From the NCBI GenBank assembly GCA_023137315.1, contig JAGLPP010000014.1, positions 1-51,783 on the forward strand: a stretch of DNA of 51,783 nucleotides, given 5' to 3'. The notes under the pieces were generated by a model. The model made no database searches, was not told where the DNA came from, and was given only the letters and a program-made list of their open reading frames with translations. Shown piece after piece: positions 18,316 through 26,082 of this stretch; positions within the stretch are counted from its first letter, which is position 1; every line of letters begins with the position of its first letter. The translations under genes and the position numbers were made by a program. Origin of the DNA: Bacteriovoracaceae bacterium (GTDB lineage: Bacteria; Bdellovibrionota; Bacteriovoracia; Bacteriovoracales; Bacteriovoracaceae).

Positions 18316-18983
18316 TGTGAATAGAGTTTTTCAGGATCAGCAGCACTTCCTTCTGACAGTAAAATATTCATCTCTTTTAGCTTCACAGCATTGTTGGAAA
18401 GAATCAATATTTCATGATCACGATGAAACGTAACAAGCTTGTTATATGTTTTTTTCCCATTCATCATTTTTCGATAGTGCTTCATCACATAAACACTATC
18501 AATAAATTTTTCCCTGATCGCAGGATTTTCAAGCTGTCTTTCATCCACGACCGGTATAAAAGAAAAATTCTCCACAAATGCCCTGGCAAAAAGACCCTTT
18601 CCATTCCTGCGAACTTTTCCGTTTTTTCCAAAAAGCTCCACTTCTTTCAAACCACAGCTTGGGGACTTTGTTTTAAAGATATATCCGTCAAGATTTTCTT
18701 TCTTCAATTTTTTAATTTTAAATCCGACCCATTTATTCAGCTTTGCAGTCAAATCCATTCCACTGTCTATCACAATTAATCTTGTATTATCGGGGGTTCC
18801 CTCAAGACGCATCGGCCCGCGCGGAATACTCATGCCACACTCATGTTCCGGACAAGCGGGGATCAATTCAGCAATTTTCCCAAGTACATTTACAATCCAG
18901 GGATTGAATTTATGCCCGCCATCATAGCGTACCTCCTCTCCCAAAAGACATGTACTCACTCCTATGCTGATTTTTTCGTTCAA
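18282..18983 (-). CDS. DUF523 protein with shortened DUF1722 (YbgA-like) tail
   Basis: 233 residues. The DUF523 part is clear: GVSTCLLGEEVRYDGGHK, the PEHECGM segment and SPSCG, giving conserved Cys that may bind an iron-sulfur cluster. After residue ~165 a DUF1722 domain begins (FIDSVYVMKHYRKMM, then LVTFHRDHEILIL), but it stops after about 65 residues, whereas the usual domain runs to about 115-120. The last codons lie in the antisense of the convergent gene. Start is TTG with GGTGA upstream. Function of the family is not well established. Confidence 0.85.
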   Translation of the reverse strand: MNEKISIGVSTCLLGEEVRYDGGHKFNPWIVNVLGKIAELIPACPEHECGMSIPRGPMRLEGTPDNTRLIVIDSGMDLTAKLNKWVGFKIKKLKKENLDGYIFKTKSPSCGLKEVELFGKNGKVRRNGKGLFARAFVENFSFIPVVDERQLENPAIREKFIDSVYVMKHYRKMMNGKKTYNKLVTFHRDHEILILSNNAVKLKEMNILLSEGSAADPEKLYSHYFKKLISLFF

Positions 18984-19050
18984 CTTTCACCATCCGAATT
19001 AATGTGCCAAAAGATGGCAATATATGTAAAATAACACGAAAGGAGGCATC

Positions 19051-20763
19051 ATGGAAGATGCAGGTATTCACTGGTTCAAGCTTATAATGGGTTTATTTGG
19101 AGGCCTGGCGCTGTTTCTCTACGGCATGGATCTAATGAGCAGTGGCATGAAAAAATTCGCCGGAAACAAAATGCGTTCCTTTCTGGCAACCGTCACAAAC
19201 AATAGACTTATGGGACTACTGTCCGGCACATTTGTCACCATGATTATTCAATCATCGAGCGCAACAACCGTAATGCTTGTCAGTTTCGTCCAAGCAGGAC
19301 TAATGAGCGTTCCTCAAACCATGGGCGTGATTCTTGGCGCAGATATCGGAACAACAATCACGGCCCAGCTTGTTGCCTTCAAACTGACGGATTACGCCCT
19401 TCTTGCGATTGCCTCCGGATTTGCCATCAGTTTTTTTTCAAAACAGGAAAAATACAAGCACCTATCCCAGGCCATTTTAGGATTTGGTGTACTGTTTTTC
19501 GGAATGAAAATCATGGGTGACTCCATGATTCCCATCAGAACCTACGAACCATTTATCAACTCAATAGCTCATCTTCAAACTCCAATTCTCGGCATCCTCG
19601 CCGGTGCGCTCTTTACGGCAGTTATTCAATCATCAAGCGCCTTTACCGGTATTATCATCGTTCTGGCCCAGCAAAATATTATCAACCTTGAAGCGGGAAT
19701 TCCTTTGGTAATGGGTGCCAATATCGGTACATGCATTACAGCAGGAATTGCCTGTGTAGGAACAACCCGCGAGGCCAAGCGGGTCGCTCTCAGCCACACA
19801 CTTTTCAAAATTTTTGGTGTTCTTCTAATATTCCCCTTCATAGCACAGTTTACGGAACTCATAAGGTATTTCAGCCACTCTCTTGATGCCTCAGTGGCAA
19901 GACAGATCGCACATGCCCATACCATTTTCAATGTCTCCATGGCATTCGTTGCCCTGCCTTTCGTCAATCTTTTCGCCAAACTGGTTCTTAAAATTCTTCC
20001 TGAATCTACGAAAAAAATCAGAGAAGAGGAAGAAGACCGGGAGCTATTACCGTCAATCAGAAACCTTGATAAAAGCCTGATCTCTGTTCCTTCCCTCGCA
20101 ATTCAACTGGCAAGGGCGGAAATTTTCCAGATGGTCAAACTCATGGAAAAAATGGTCAATTACGTCATCATTCCATTTATGAAAGAGAAAATTCCAAAAG
20201 ACGAAAAATATCCACAAATCTCACTCATCCAAGGCCTGAAAATTCGCGAGGAAAAGATCGATTTTTTAGAGGAAAAAATCGGCAATTATCTGTTAAAGAT
20301 TAGTCAGCAAAATGTCACTGACGAAGAATCAAACGAAGTTATAGGATTAATTTCAATCATGAACGATATTGAGAGTATCGCGGATATCATTGATAAAAAC
20401 ATAATTCCGCTGATCCCCAAAAAAAGGTCTCTCGAAAATGATTTTTCCTTCGAAGGCAGGGAGGAGATCTCCATGTTTCACATAAAAATCTGCAAACAAA
20501 TCAGCCGTATAAAATTTGCATTTCAGGATCAGGACCCTAAAAAGGGCCTGAAGGCAATGAATAAAATGGAGGAATATCTCGATCTGGAATCCCAATACCG
20601 GATGAAACATCTGCAAAGGTTGGGACAACTAAAAAAAGAAACAGTAAAAACCCACGAAATCCATATGGAACTCATGGACATGATGAAACAAATAAATGTG
20701 TACTCCGGTAACATTGGAAAAATGATCAATCAGATTGCTGTCAAAACAACGTTGGACAAGTAG
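19051..20763 (+). CDS. Na/Pi-cotransporter II-related protein with PhoU-like domain
   Basis: 570 residues. The N-terminal ~320 residues hold the two inverted PNaS repeats, each with the signature QSSSA (IIQSSSATTVML near residue 65 and VIQSSSAFTGII near residue 195) and matching GA(D/N)IGT motifs. The C-terminal ~230 residues are helical and PhoU-like. Homologues move phosphate with sodium, although members fused to PhoU-like domains have also been assigned regulatory roles. AGGAGG lies well placed before the ATG. It is convergent with the small gene at 20768, with a 4-base gap. Confidence 0.92.
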   Translation: MEDAGIHWFKLIMGLFGGLALFLYGMDLMSSGMKKFAGNKMRSFLATVTNNRLMGLLSGTFVTMIIQSSSATTVMLVSFVQAGLMSVPQTMGVILGADIGTTITAQLVAFKLTDYALLAIASGFAISFFSKQEKYKHLSQAILGFGVLFFGMKIMGDSMIPIRTYEPFINSIAHLQTPILGILAGALFTAVIQSSSAFTGIIIVLAQQNIINLEAGIPLVMGANIGTCITAGIACVGTTREAKRVALSHTLFKIFGVLLIFPFIAQFTELIRYFSHSLDASVARQIAHAHTIFNVSMAFVALPFVNLFAKLVLKILPESTKKIREEEEDRELLPSIRNLDKSLISVPSLAIQLARAEIFQMVKLMEKMVNYVIIPFMKEKIPKDEKYPQISLIQGLKIREEKIDFLEEKIGNYLLKISQQNVTDEESNEVIGLISIMNDIESIADIIDKNIIPLIPKKRSLENDFSFEGREEISMFHIKICKQISRIKFAFQDQDPKKGLKAMNKMEEYLDLESQYRMKHLQRLGQLKKETVKTHEIHMELMDMMKQINVYSGNIGKMINQIAVKTTLDK

Positions 20764-20767
20764 CCCG

Positions 20768-21070
20768 CTAATCGTAAAACTTCACCTGTCTCAAGTGAAA
20801 CAACTGATAACAATTTTTGCCAACTCTTTTAATAGTAAGATTATATCTAAAAATTATCTGGTTAATACGGGCAATATGATTACGCAACGTCTTCTCAGTC
20901 TTTGGTATACTGAAATAGTCATGAATATCCTGTAAAAACACACGTCCGTTGTGCTTCTTAAAGACAAACAAAATATCAAGATCCGTATTGGAAATAGCTC
21001 TCGCATGTAACAGAATGGATAACATGTCATTTCCATCAGGAAAAGAGATTGACCCTTTCATGGTTTCCAT
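20768..21070 (-). CDS. small winged-helix-like protein, possible regulator
   Basis: 100 residues. The pattern FVFKKHNGRVFLQDIHDYF, followed by KTLRNHIARINQIIF and RVGKNCYQL, resembles the winged-helix DNA-binding output of OmpR-type regulators but without a receiver domain. The evidence is pattern-level only. A good AGGAG lies 5 bases before the ATG. A free-standing winged-helix protein of this size could bind DNA as a dimer. Target unknown. Confidence 0.6.
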   Translation of the reverse strand: METMKGSISFPDGNDMLSILLHARAISNTDLDILFVFKKHNGRVFLQDIHDYFSIPKTEKTLRNHIARINQIIFRYNLTIKRVGKNCYQLFHLRQVKFYD

Positions 21071-21222
21071 AAAAACTCCTTTTAAAAGAAGGATTATTCC
21101 TGATTATACCATGACAACCAACTGAAATCACCAACGGGTTCCCGTCTCTTTTTTTTCAATATACTTAGATGTGCCCAAAAAATATGGAGCGTATCCTCTA
21201 AATTATAGATAACACACGTTGT

Positions 21223-21933
21223 TCAGCGACGAATAAAAAACCTGACTCCCAAAACACCAATCTCAAAAAGCAGGACAAGTGGTAACCATAATCCCAACAT
21301 GGTCAAAATATCAGGTGGAGTGAAAAAAGCTGAAAGAATCGCAAGTGCAACATAGATATGGGTTCTGATACCACTGAGTTTTTGTGGGGTAACTATTTTC
21401 AAAAGTCCAAGAATGAAAATAATATTGGGAAATTGAAAAACCATTCCCAGAAAGACAAGAATCTTTATTGAAAGACCGAGATAGTCCTTCATGCTCATCA
21501 TTGGCCCGACATCACCTACTCCAAATCCTACAAGCATTTTAAAAGTGATCGGAAAAACCACGAAATAACCAAAACACACTCCAAAGCAAAACAAAAGAAA
21601 ACCCGCCAGGATAAACGGCCTTATCACTTTTAATTCACGTGGAAGAAGTCCGGGACGTATAAAACCCCAAATCTCAAAGAACCAAAAAGGTGAGGAAAGA
21701 ATGACGGCCGACCAAAGAGCGACCTGGAAATATGATAGTACCTTGTCAAAAATACCAAGATAAACTATTTGACCATTATCCTTAAGGACAACTCTTAAAG
21801 GGGCAAGAAGAATTTCCGATAGCTGCGCCCCAAAGGTGTAACAAAGAACGAAGGATATAAACAGGATTATGGCAATTCGAATGAGTGTTTTTCTAAGATC
21901 GGTCAGATGTTTGGACAAGGACATTTTTTCCAT
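21223..21933 (-). CDS. tatC: Sec-independent protein translocase TatC
   Basis: 236 residues with six membrane spans. Family-typical features are visible: the N-terminal HLTDLRKTLIR, the FWFFEIWGFIRPGLLPRELK segment, and the FTPPDILTMLGLWLPLVLLFE stretch in the last two helices. It forms the receptor of the twin-arginine pathway for folded proteins. TatA/TatB are not in the window. It sits 7 bases after the E3-like reductase in the same operon, an unusual neighbour. A 50-codon gene at 38539 carries a Tat signal and is a possible client. Confidence 0.93.
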   Translation of the reverse strand: MEKMSLSKHLTDLRKTLIRIAIILFISFVLCYTFGAQLSEILLAPLRVVLKDNGQIVYLGIFDKVLSYFQVALWSAVILSSPFWFFEIWGFIRPGLLPRELKVIRPFILAGFLLFCFGVCFGYFVVFPITFKMLVGFGVGDVGPMMSMKDYLGLSIKILVFLGMVFQFPNIIFILGLLKIVTPQKLSGIRTHIYVALAILSAFFTPPDILTMLGLWLPLVLLFEIGVLGVRFFIRR

Positions 21934-21940
21934 AAGAAAT

Positions 21941-22627
21941 CTATTCCCAGTCGTCGGTTATTACATATTCCCCGTTTACTCCGTTTTGAATCAGAAAGTT
22001 TTTGAAGTCTTTTATCATGGCAGGAGGCCCTGAAATAAAGTAGCTGCAATCCTTTCCATGCTCATTAAATATTTTTTCAATGTCGAGTATTCCAGATTTC
22101 TCCTGGTTTATAATATTAATTTTAAAATCAGGATTATGTAATATGGCCTTGTTCAGTTCATCATCATATAAATTATGGCAATCTTTTCGAATACCGAAAT
22201 AAAGTCTGGCATTCTTGTATTCGTTAAACTCCTTATCAGTAAACAACGAAAGAAATGGTGTTATTCCCGTGCCCCCGGCAATAAATACCGGACACTCTTT
22301 TTTAAAATTTCCAGTAAATATGCTCCCATAAGGAAGTTTTAACCAGACTTCCTTTCCGACATAAAGTTCTCCTGCCATCCTCTCCGTATAATTTCCCTTG
22401 ATTGCAAAAGTGATCGTAACTTCCATTTCACCCGGGTGATTTTGCATGGAAAAGCATCTTGATTCCGGCCACGGCATGCCTGGATCGTATTCATCAAGTG
22501 CCAGATGTAAAAATTGTCCAGGTTTGAATTTGAATTTTTTTTCTGCCTCAAATTTTACAACAAACACATCCTTGATCGGTTCATTAATTTGCGTGACTTT
22601 TGATTTGTATTTTTTAACCAGGGCCAT
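21941..22627 (-). CDS. FAD/NAD(P)H ferredoxin-reductase-type protein (E3-like, without ferredoxin domain)
   Basis: 228 residues of pure FNR fold. The FAD-binding RCFSM motif, the NAD-binding GGTGITPF motif and SGPPAM near the C-terminus are present. Family knowledge: CDP-6-deoxy-glucoseen reductase (E3, DdhD/AscD) carries an N-terminal plant-type [2Fe-2S] ferredoxin domain, giving about 330 residues. Here the protein starts directly in the FAD domain, so that cluster is absent. Its ATG overlaps the stop of the E1 gene (TAATG), which strongly suggests it is the electron donor to E1. A role in other electron transfer cannot be excluded. Confidence 0.88.
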   Translation of the reverse strand: MALVKKYKSKVTQINEPIKDVFVVKFEAEKKFKFKPGQFLHLALDEYDPGMPWPESRCFSMQNHPGEMEVTITFAIKGNYTERMAGELYVGKEVWLKLPYGSIFTGNFKKECPVFIAGGTGITPFLSLFTDKEFNEYKNARLYFGIRKDCHNLYDDELNKAILHNPDFKINIINQEKSGILDIEKIFNEHGKDCSYFISGPPAMIKDFKNFLIQNGVNGEYVITDDWE

Positions 22628-23925
22628 TAGTACCTCTTCATAAAATCGGAGAAAACTTCCTCGGTATAATCCAACATTTCAGTTGTCATTCCAGGATAAG
22701 TTCCAAGAAAAAAAGTGTTATTCATGACAAAATCAGTTATGGAAAGTTCATCGACCATGCGATGAGGTTTACCAATAAATGCCGGTTGCCTGACCATATT
22801 ACCGGCAAATATATTTCTTGTTTCAATACGCCGGTCTGTAAGATGTGTCACAATATCATTTCGTGAAAAAGGTGCATCCTCCCTGATTGAAAGAATATAG
22901 GTAAACCATGCTGGATCGGAGTTTTCAGTGGCCTTTGGAAGAATCAAATAATTGTCGTATTTTTTCAACATTTCCTGATAACGTGCAAAATTCTTTTTTC
23001 TTTTTTCACAAAAGCTTTCCAGCTTGTCCATTTGAGCTGCGCCTATTGCGGCCTGCATATCCGTCATTTTGAGGTTGTAACCAATTTCACTGTAAACATA
23101 CTTGTGATCATATCCTTTTGGTAGCGTTCCAAATTGCTGCGTAAATCTTTTTCCACAGGTGTTGTTTTCACCGCTGTTACAATAGCAGTCACGTCCCCAA
23201 TCCCTGAAAGCGCGAATGAGCTGGCCGAGCTGTTCATTATTTGTAACGACCGCCCCACCTTCTCCTGTTGTTATATGATGGGCCGGATAAAAGGATATTG
23301 TCGAAATATCACCGAAGGTTCCGGTATATTTGCCGTCATATTTGCTACCAAAGGCATCACAATTATCCTCAATAAGCCAAAGATTGTTTTTTTCGGCAAT
23401 TTCCTTCACAGCTGAAACATTCCATGGATTGCCAAGCGTATGGGCCAGAAAGATGGCCTTTGTTTTTGATGAAACCGCCTTTTTCAGGTTTTCCACGTTT
23501 ATGTTATATGTTGGTAATTCCACATCAACAAAAACAGGAATACAGTTATTCTGAAGAATCGGAGTAACCGTTGCCGGAAAGCCGGCCGCAACGGTAATTA
23601 CTTCATCACCTGGTTTTAACCTTCTATCACCAAGCTTGTCTGAAGTTAAAGCTGACAAGGCAAGAAGATTCGACGAAGAACCGGAATTTGTAAGATATAC
23701 GTTATCGACATCCAGAAAGTCGGATATTTTTTCGGCAAACTCTTCCGAAAAACGTCCTTCAGTAAGCCAGAAATCAAGCGACGCATTTATCAGATTTAAA
23801 ACTTCTTCATGATCAAAAACCCTCCCGGCATATCTGACAAAATCTTTTGCCGGATCAAACTTTTTGGGTTTTAGATTGTTCTCAGCATATTTTTTAACCA
23901 GTTTCAATATTTCTTTTCTGTCCAT
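22627..23925 (-). CDS. rfbH: CDP-4-dehydro-6-deoxyglucose 3-dehydrase-like (RfbH/E1)
   Basis: 432 residues of the DegT fold. Two features mark it as an E1-type dehydrase: the usual PLP-binding Lys is replaced by His in SFYPAHHITTGEGG, and a [2Fe-2S] Cys cluster appears in CYCNSGENNTC. It should use PMP and an iron-sulfur cluster to remove the C3 hydroxyl of a 4-keto-6-deoxy sugar nucleotide, a step toward 3,6-dideoxyhexoses of surface polysaccharide. The other pathway genes (ddhA, ddhB) are not in the window. The E3-like reductase follows with a one-base overlap. Confidence 0.9.
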   Translation of the reverse strand: MDRKEILKLVKKYAENNLKPKKFDPAKDFVRYAGRVFDHEEVLNLINASLDFWLTEGRFSEEFAEKISDFLDVDNVYLTNSGSSSNLLALSALTSDKLGDRRLKPGDEVITVAAGFPATVTPILQNNCIPVFVDVELPTYNINVENLKKAVSSKTKAIFLAHTLGNPWNVSAVKEIAEKNNLWLIEDNCDAFGSKYDGKYTGTFGDISTISFYPAHHITTGEGGAVVTNNEQLGQLIRAFRDWGRDCYCNSGENNTCGKRFTQQFGTLPKGYDHKYVYSEIGYNLKMTDMQAAIGAAQMDKLESFCEKRKKNFARYQEMLKKYDNYLILPKATENSDPAWFTYILSIREDAPFSRNDIVTHLTDRRIETRNIFAGNMVRQPAFIGKPHRMVDELSITDFVMNNTFFLGTYPGMTTEMLDYTEEVFSDFMKRY

Positions 23926-24100
23926 TATCCGTCCCTTGTATTAATATTCTTCTTCGATCAGGTATTTTTACCATTATGAACGGGAATTAAAAAGCCTGAA
24001 CAGTGGCATTTTTTTATTGTGCACAACGTTTTTTGGATGTTTTCAAGCTTTGGATTATAATGGGAACAAGAAACAGAAGATATTAGTGAAGGAGAAAACG

Positions 24101-24685
24101 ATGAACGATCAGAACTTTCTAAAGGCTTTACGCGATATTCCGGTTTTTGATAACGAGTTTTTGAAAAAAAGAAAGGTCTTTCTTTGGGGAGAAGTCTCCG
24201 ACAAGTCTGCCCAGAACGTTGTGGATCGTTTGTTTTATCTTGAAAGTATTACTCCTGGAAAGGAAATTGATTTTTATATCAACAGCCCGGGAGGCGTTGT
24301 AACTTCCGGTATGGTAATCTACGATACGATGAAAATGATATCGTCACCCGTCAATACCATTTGCATAGGACTTGCCGCTTCCATGGGATCAATTCTTCTG
24401 TCAGGCGGCCAAAAAAACAATAGATTTATTTTCCCACATGGAAAAGTAATGATTCATCAGCCAGCAATTGGAGGAATGATACAGGGACCTGCCAGCGACA
24501 TTCAGATCACGGCAGATGAAATTGACAAGACAAAAAAACTCGGTGCCCAAATCCTGTCGGAAAATTGCAATCAGGAGTTTGATAAGGTTATGGACGATTT
24601 TGACCGTGACCACTGGATGAATGCCGTGGAATCTGTCGAGTACGGTATTGTCGACAAGATCATTGAAAAAATTGATCTAAAGTAG
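24101..24685 (+). CDS. clpP: ATP-dependent Clp protease proteolytic subunit
   Basis: 194 residues. The catalytic triad is visible: Ser in AASMGS, His in IHQPAIGG, and Asp in the DRDHWM segment; the standard VEYGIVD end is present. It forms a tetradecameric protease with ClpX/ClpA-type unfoldases. Length is standard. The ATG at 24101 has AAGGAG upstream; the frame extending back to 24017 is not needed. No clpX lies next to it, unlike the common arrangement. A second ClpP may exist elsewhere. Confidence 0.92.
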   Translation: MNDQNFLKALRDIPVFDNEFLKKRKVFLWGEVSDKSAQNVVDRLFYLESITPGKEIDFYINSPGGVVTSGMVIYDTMKMISSPVNTICIGLAASMGSILLSGGQKNNRFIFPHGKVMIHQPAIGGMIQGPASDIQITADEIDKTKKLGAQILSENCNQEFDKVMDDFDRDHWMNAVESVEYGIVDKIIEKIDLK

Positions 24686-24697
24686 TTTAAAGTCGCG

Positions 24698-25174
24698 CTA
24701 GAATTTTTCCTTGAAGGCCATGAAACTGCTTTCAAGGATATCAATTTCAGCTTCCTCTCCACATTTATGGCATTTAATGAATTCATCTAATTCAGGTATC
24801 GGGTCAACTCTTCTTTTTCTTTCAATAAGAAATTCCGTCTGATTACCACAACTTTCACAAAAATATGGAACAAAAAAGGTTTTTATAAAAGAACGAAGTG
24901 GAAGAAATCCTTCAATCATGTTTACCTGGTTTATAATTTCCACGCTGCAATTGGTGCAAATAACCCTTGATTTTCTGGGAACTTTTTTCATGAAATTAAT
25001 CCACTCACGAATTCCTCCTGAATTAATTCCAATCACATGTTTAAAGTCCACGTGAATAATCGTTCTCTGCGTAAGATCAATTCCATCAAAGGAAACATCC
25101 TCGGCGATCTTTCCATAAATGGTCAACCGGTGAATCTTCTCAAACAGCTTTTCAGAAACCTTGAACATTGCCAC
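24698..25174 (-). CDS. STAS-like protein with C-terminal zinc ribbon (putative anti-sigma antagonist)
   Basis: About 158 residues. The N-terminal half reads like a STAS domain: strand IIHVDFKHV then GINSGGIREWINF, where the Ser in INSGG lies where RsbV/SpoIIAA proteins are phosphorylated. The C-terminal ~60 residues contain CESC and CHKC pairs, a zinc ribbon that ordinary antagonists lack. A CTNC motif lies between. Start choice is between three nearby codons; GTG 25174 has the best spacing to GGAG (5 bases). The longer GTG 25180 frame overlaps the stop of the ATPase gene as GTGA, so they are coupled. Partner switching with the upstream kinase-like protein is inferred. Confidence 0.7.
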   Translation of the reverse strand: MAMFKVSEKLFEKIHRLTIYGKIAEDVSFDGIDLTQRTIIHVDFKHVIGINSGGIREWINFMKKVPRKSRVICTNCSVEIINQVNMIEGFLPLRSFIKTFFVPYFCESCGNQTEFLIERKRRVDPIPELDEFIKCHKCGEEAEIDILESSFMAFKEKF

Positions 25175-25176
25175 AC

Positions 25177-26037
25177 TCACTCTCCAGATACCATAATATG
25201 AAGACTCTTGGGATGGTTTGCAATTTTTCTTAGCGAAAGCCTATAAGGAATAACGCAAAAAACCATGGCACAATTATGTCTTATAACATTAATACCAAAA
25301 GTAACACATTTGTCCCAAATCATTCTTGAACCAATTCCACCTCCCCTGGTTTCATCATCTCTTAGAACCTGTTTGTCACCGCGTTTGTAGGTCTGACAGA
25401 TTCCGGAAATAATATTTTGCGGGACCAAGGTTCCATATGGATCAATACACTCCAAAAAGATATACTCGTCATTGGCAGCAACCCCGACAATACCGCAGCG
25501 GTCACCGCTATAGACAATTTCACTGTTATCGCGCTGACGAACATTATCCCATTCTGGCTCCACCCCAAGCGGGGCACTATAGATGGCATTGGTCATGAAC
25601 TCATCGATAATAAGAGGGACTGCCGAGGTCGTAACCTGGTTACGTGGAAGCGCTTCCAGACATTGTTCAATAGACTGTTCTATTTTTCCAACATCGTCCC
25701 TGCAGCGAAACTGAAACCTGTGCACATCATCAATTTTATATCGCTCAAATTGCTCACCCTTGAGATTTTCAATTATTCCGTCAAGCTTGAAATTACTCCT
25801 CTTTGAAAGCATATTGCAGCTTATCTGCAGCTCATCCGTGTAGGTATCCGCTTTATATTGAATATAGTGGGAAAACGGATGGGACATGGCATATTCTATA
25901 AGCTCAAATGGCGTATCAAAGTCCGCCTTGATTATACACTTCTCCGGTTTGGCAGACTCCGGCATATCGTCTTCCGGTGCCAATAAAATGATATCGCCAG
26001 GCAAGGCCTTGGAAATCAACTTGTTAATACCGGTCAT
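25177..26037 (-). CDS. GHKL-type ATPase, RsbW/SpoIIE-module-like
   Basis: About 286 residues. The N-terminal ~130 residues are unrecognised. The C-terminal half has the GHKL features: N box in IIDEFMTNAIYSAP, a G1-like ECIDPYG, and GGGIGSRMIWDKC. A dimerisation/phospho-acceptor domain of a sensor kinase is missing, so it fits an anti-sigma-factor-type protein kinase. Starts are ambiguous: TTG 26046 has AGAGG 6 bases away, while ATG 26037 has GGGAG only 2 bases away. It is followed by the STAS-like gene with an overlap. With the SpoIIE-type phosphatase at 28911 it completes a partner-switching set; that is inference from context. Confidence 0.78.
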   Translation of the reverse strand: MTGINKLISKALPGDIILLAPEDDMPESAKPEKCIIKADFDTPFELIEYAMSHPFSHYIQYKADTYTDELQISCNMLSKRSNFKLDGIIENLKGEQFERYKIDDVHRFQFRCRDDVGKIEQSIEQCLEALPRNQVTTSAVPLIIDEFMTNAIYSAPLGVEPEWDNVRQRDNSEIVYSGDRCGIVGVAANDEYIFLECIDPYGTLVPQNIISGICQTYKRGDKQVLRDDETRGGGIGSRMIWDKCVTFGINVIRHNCAMVFCVIPYRLSLRKIANHPKSLHIMVSGE

Positions 26038-26082
26038 ATCTCCCAAAAGCAACCTCTAAACGTATTGGTATATATCAAATAA

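Noticed and set aside
21133-21160. ACGG/CCGT hairpin followed by a T run
   Set aside because: Stem of 4-5 bp with tiny loop and no gene end just upstream on plus; likely chance.
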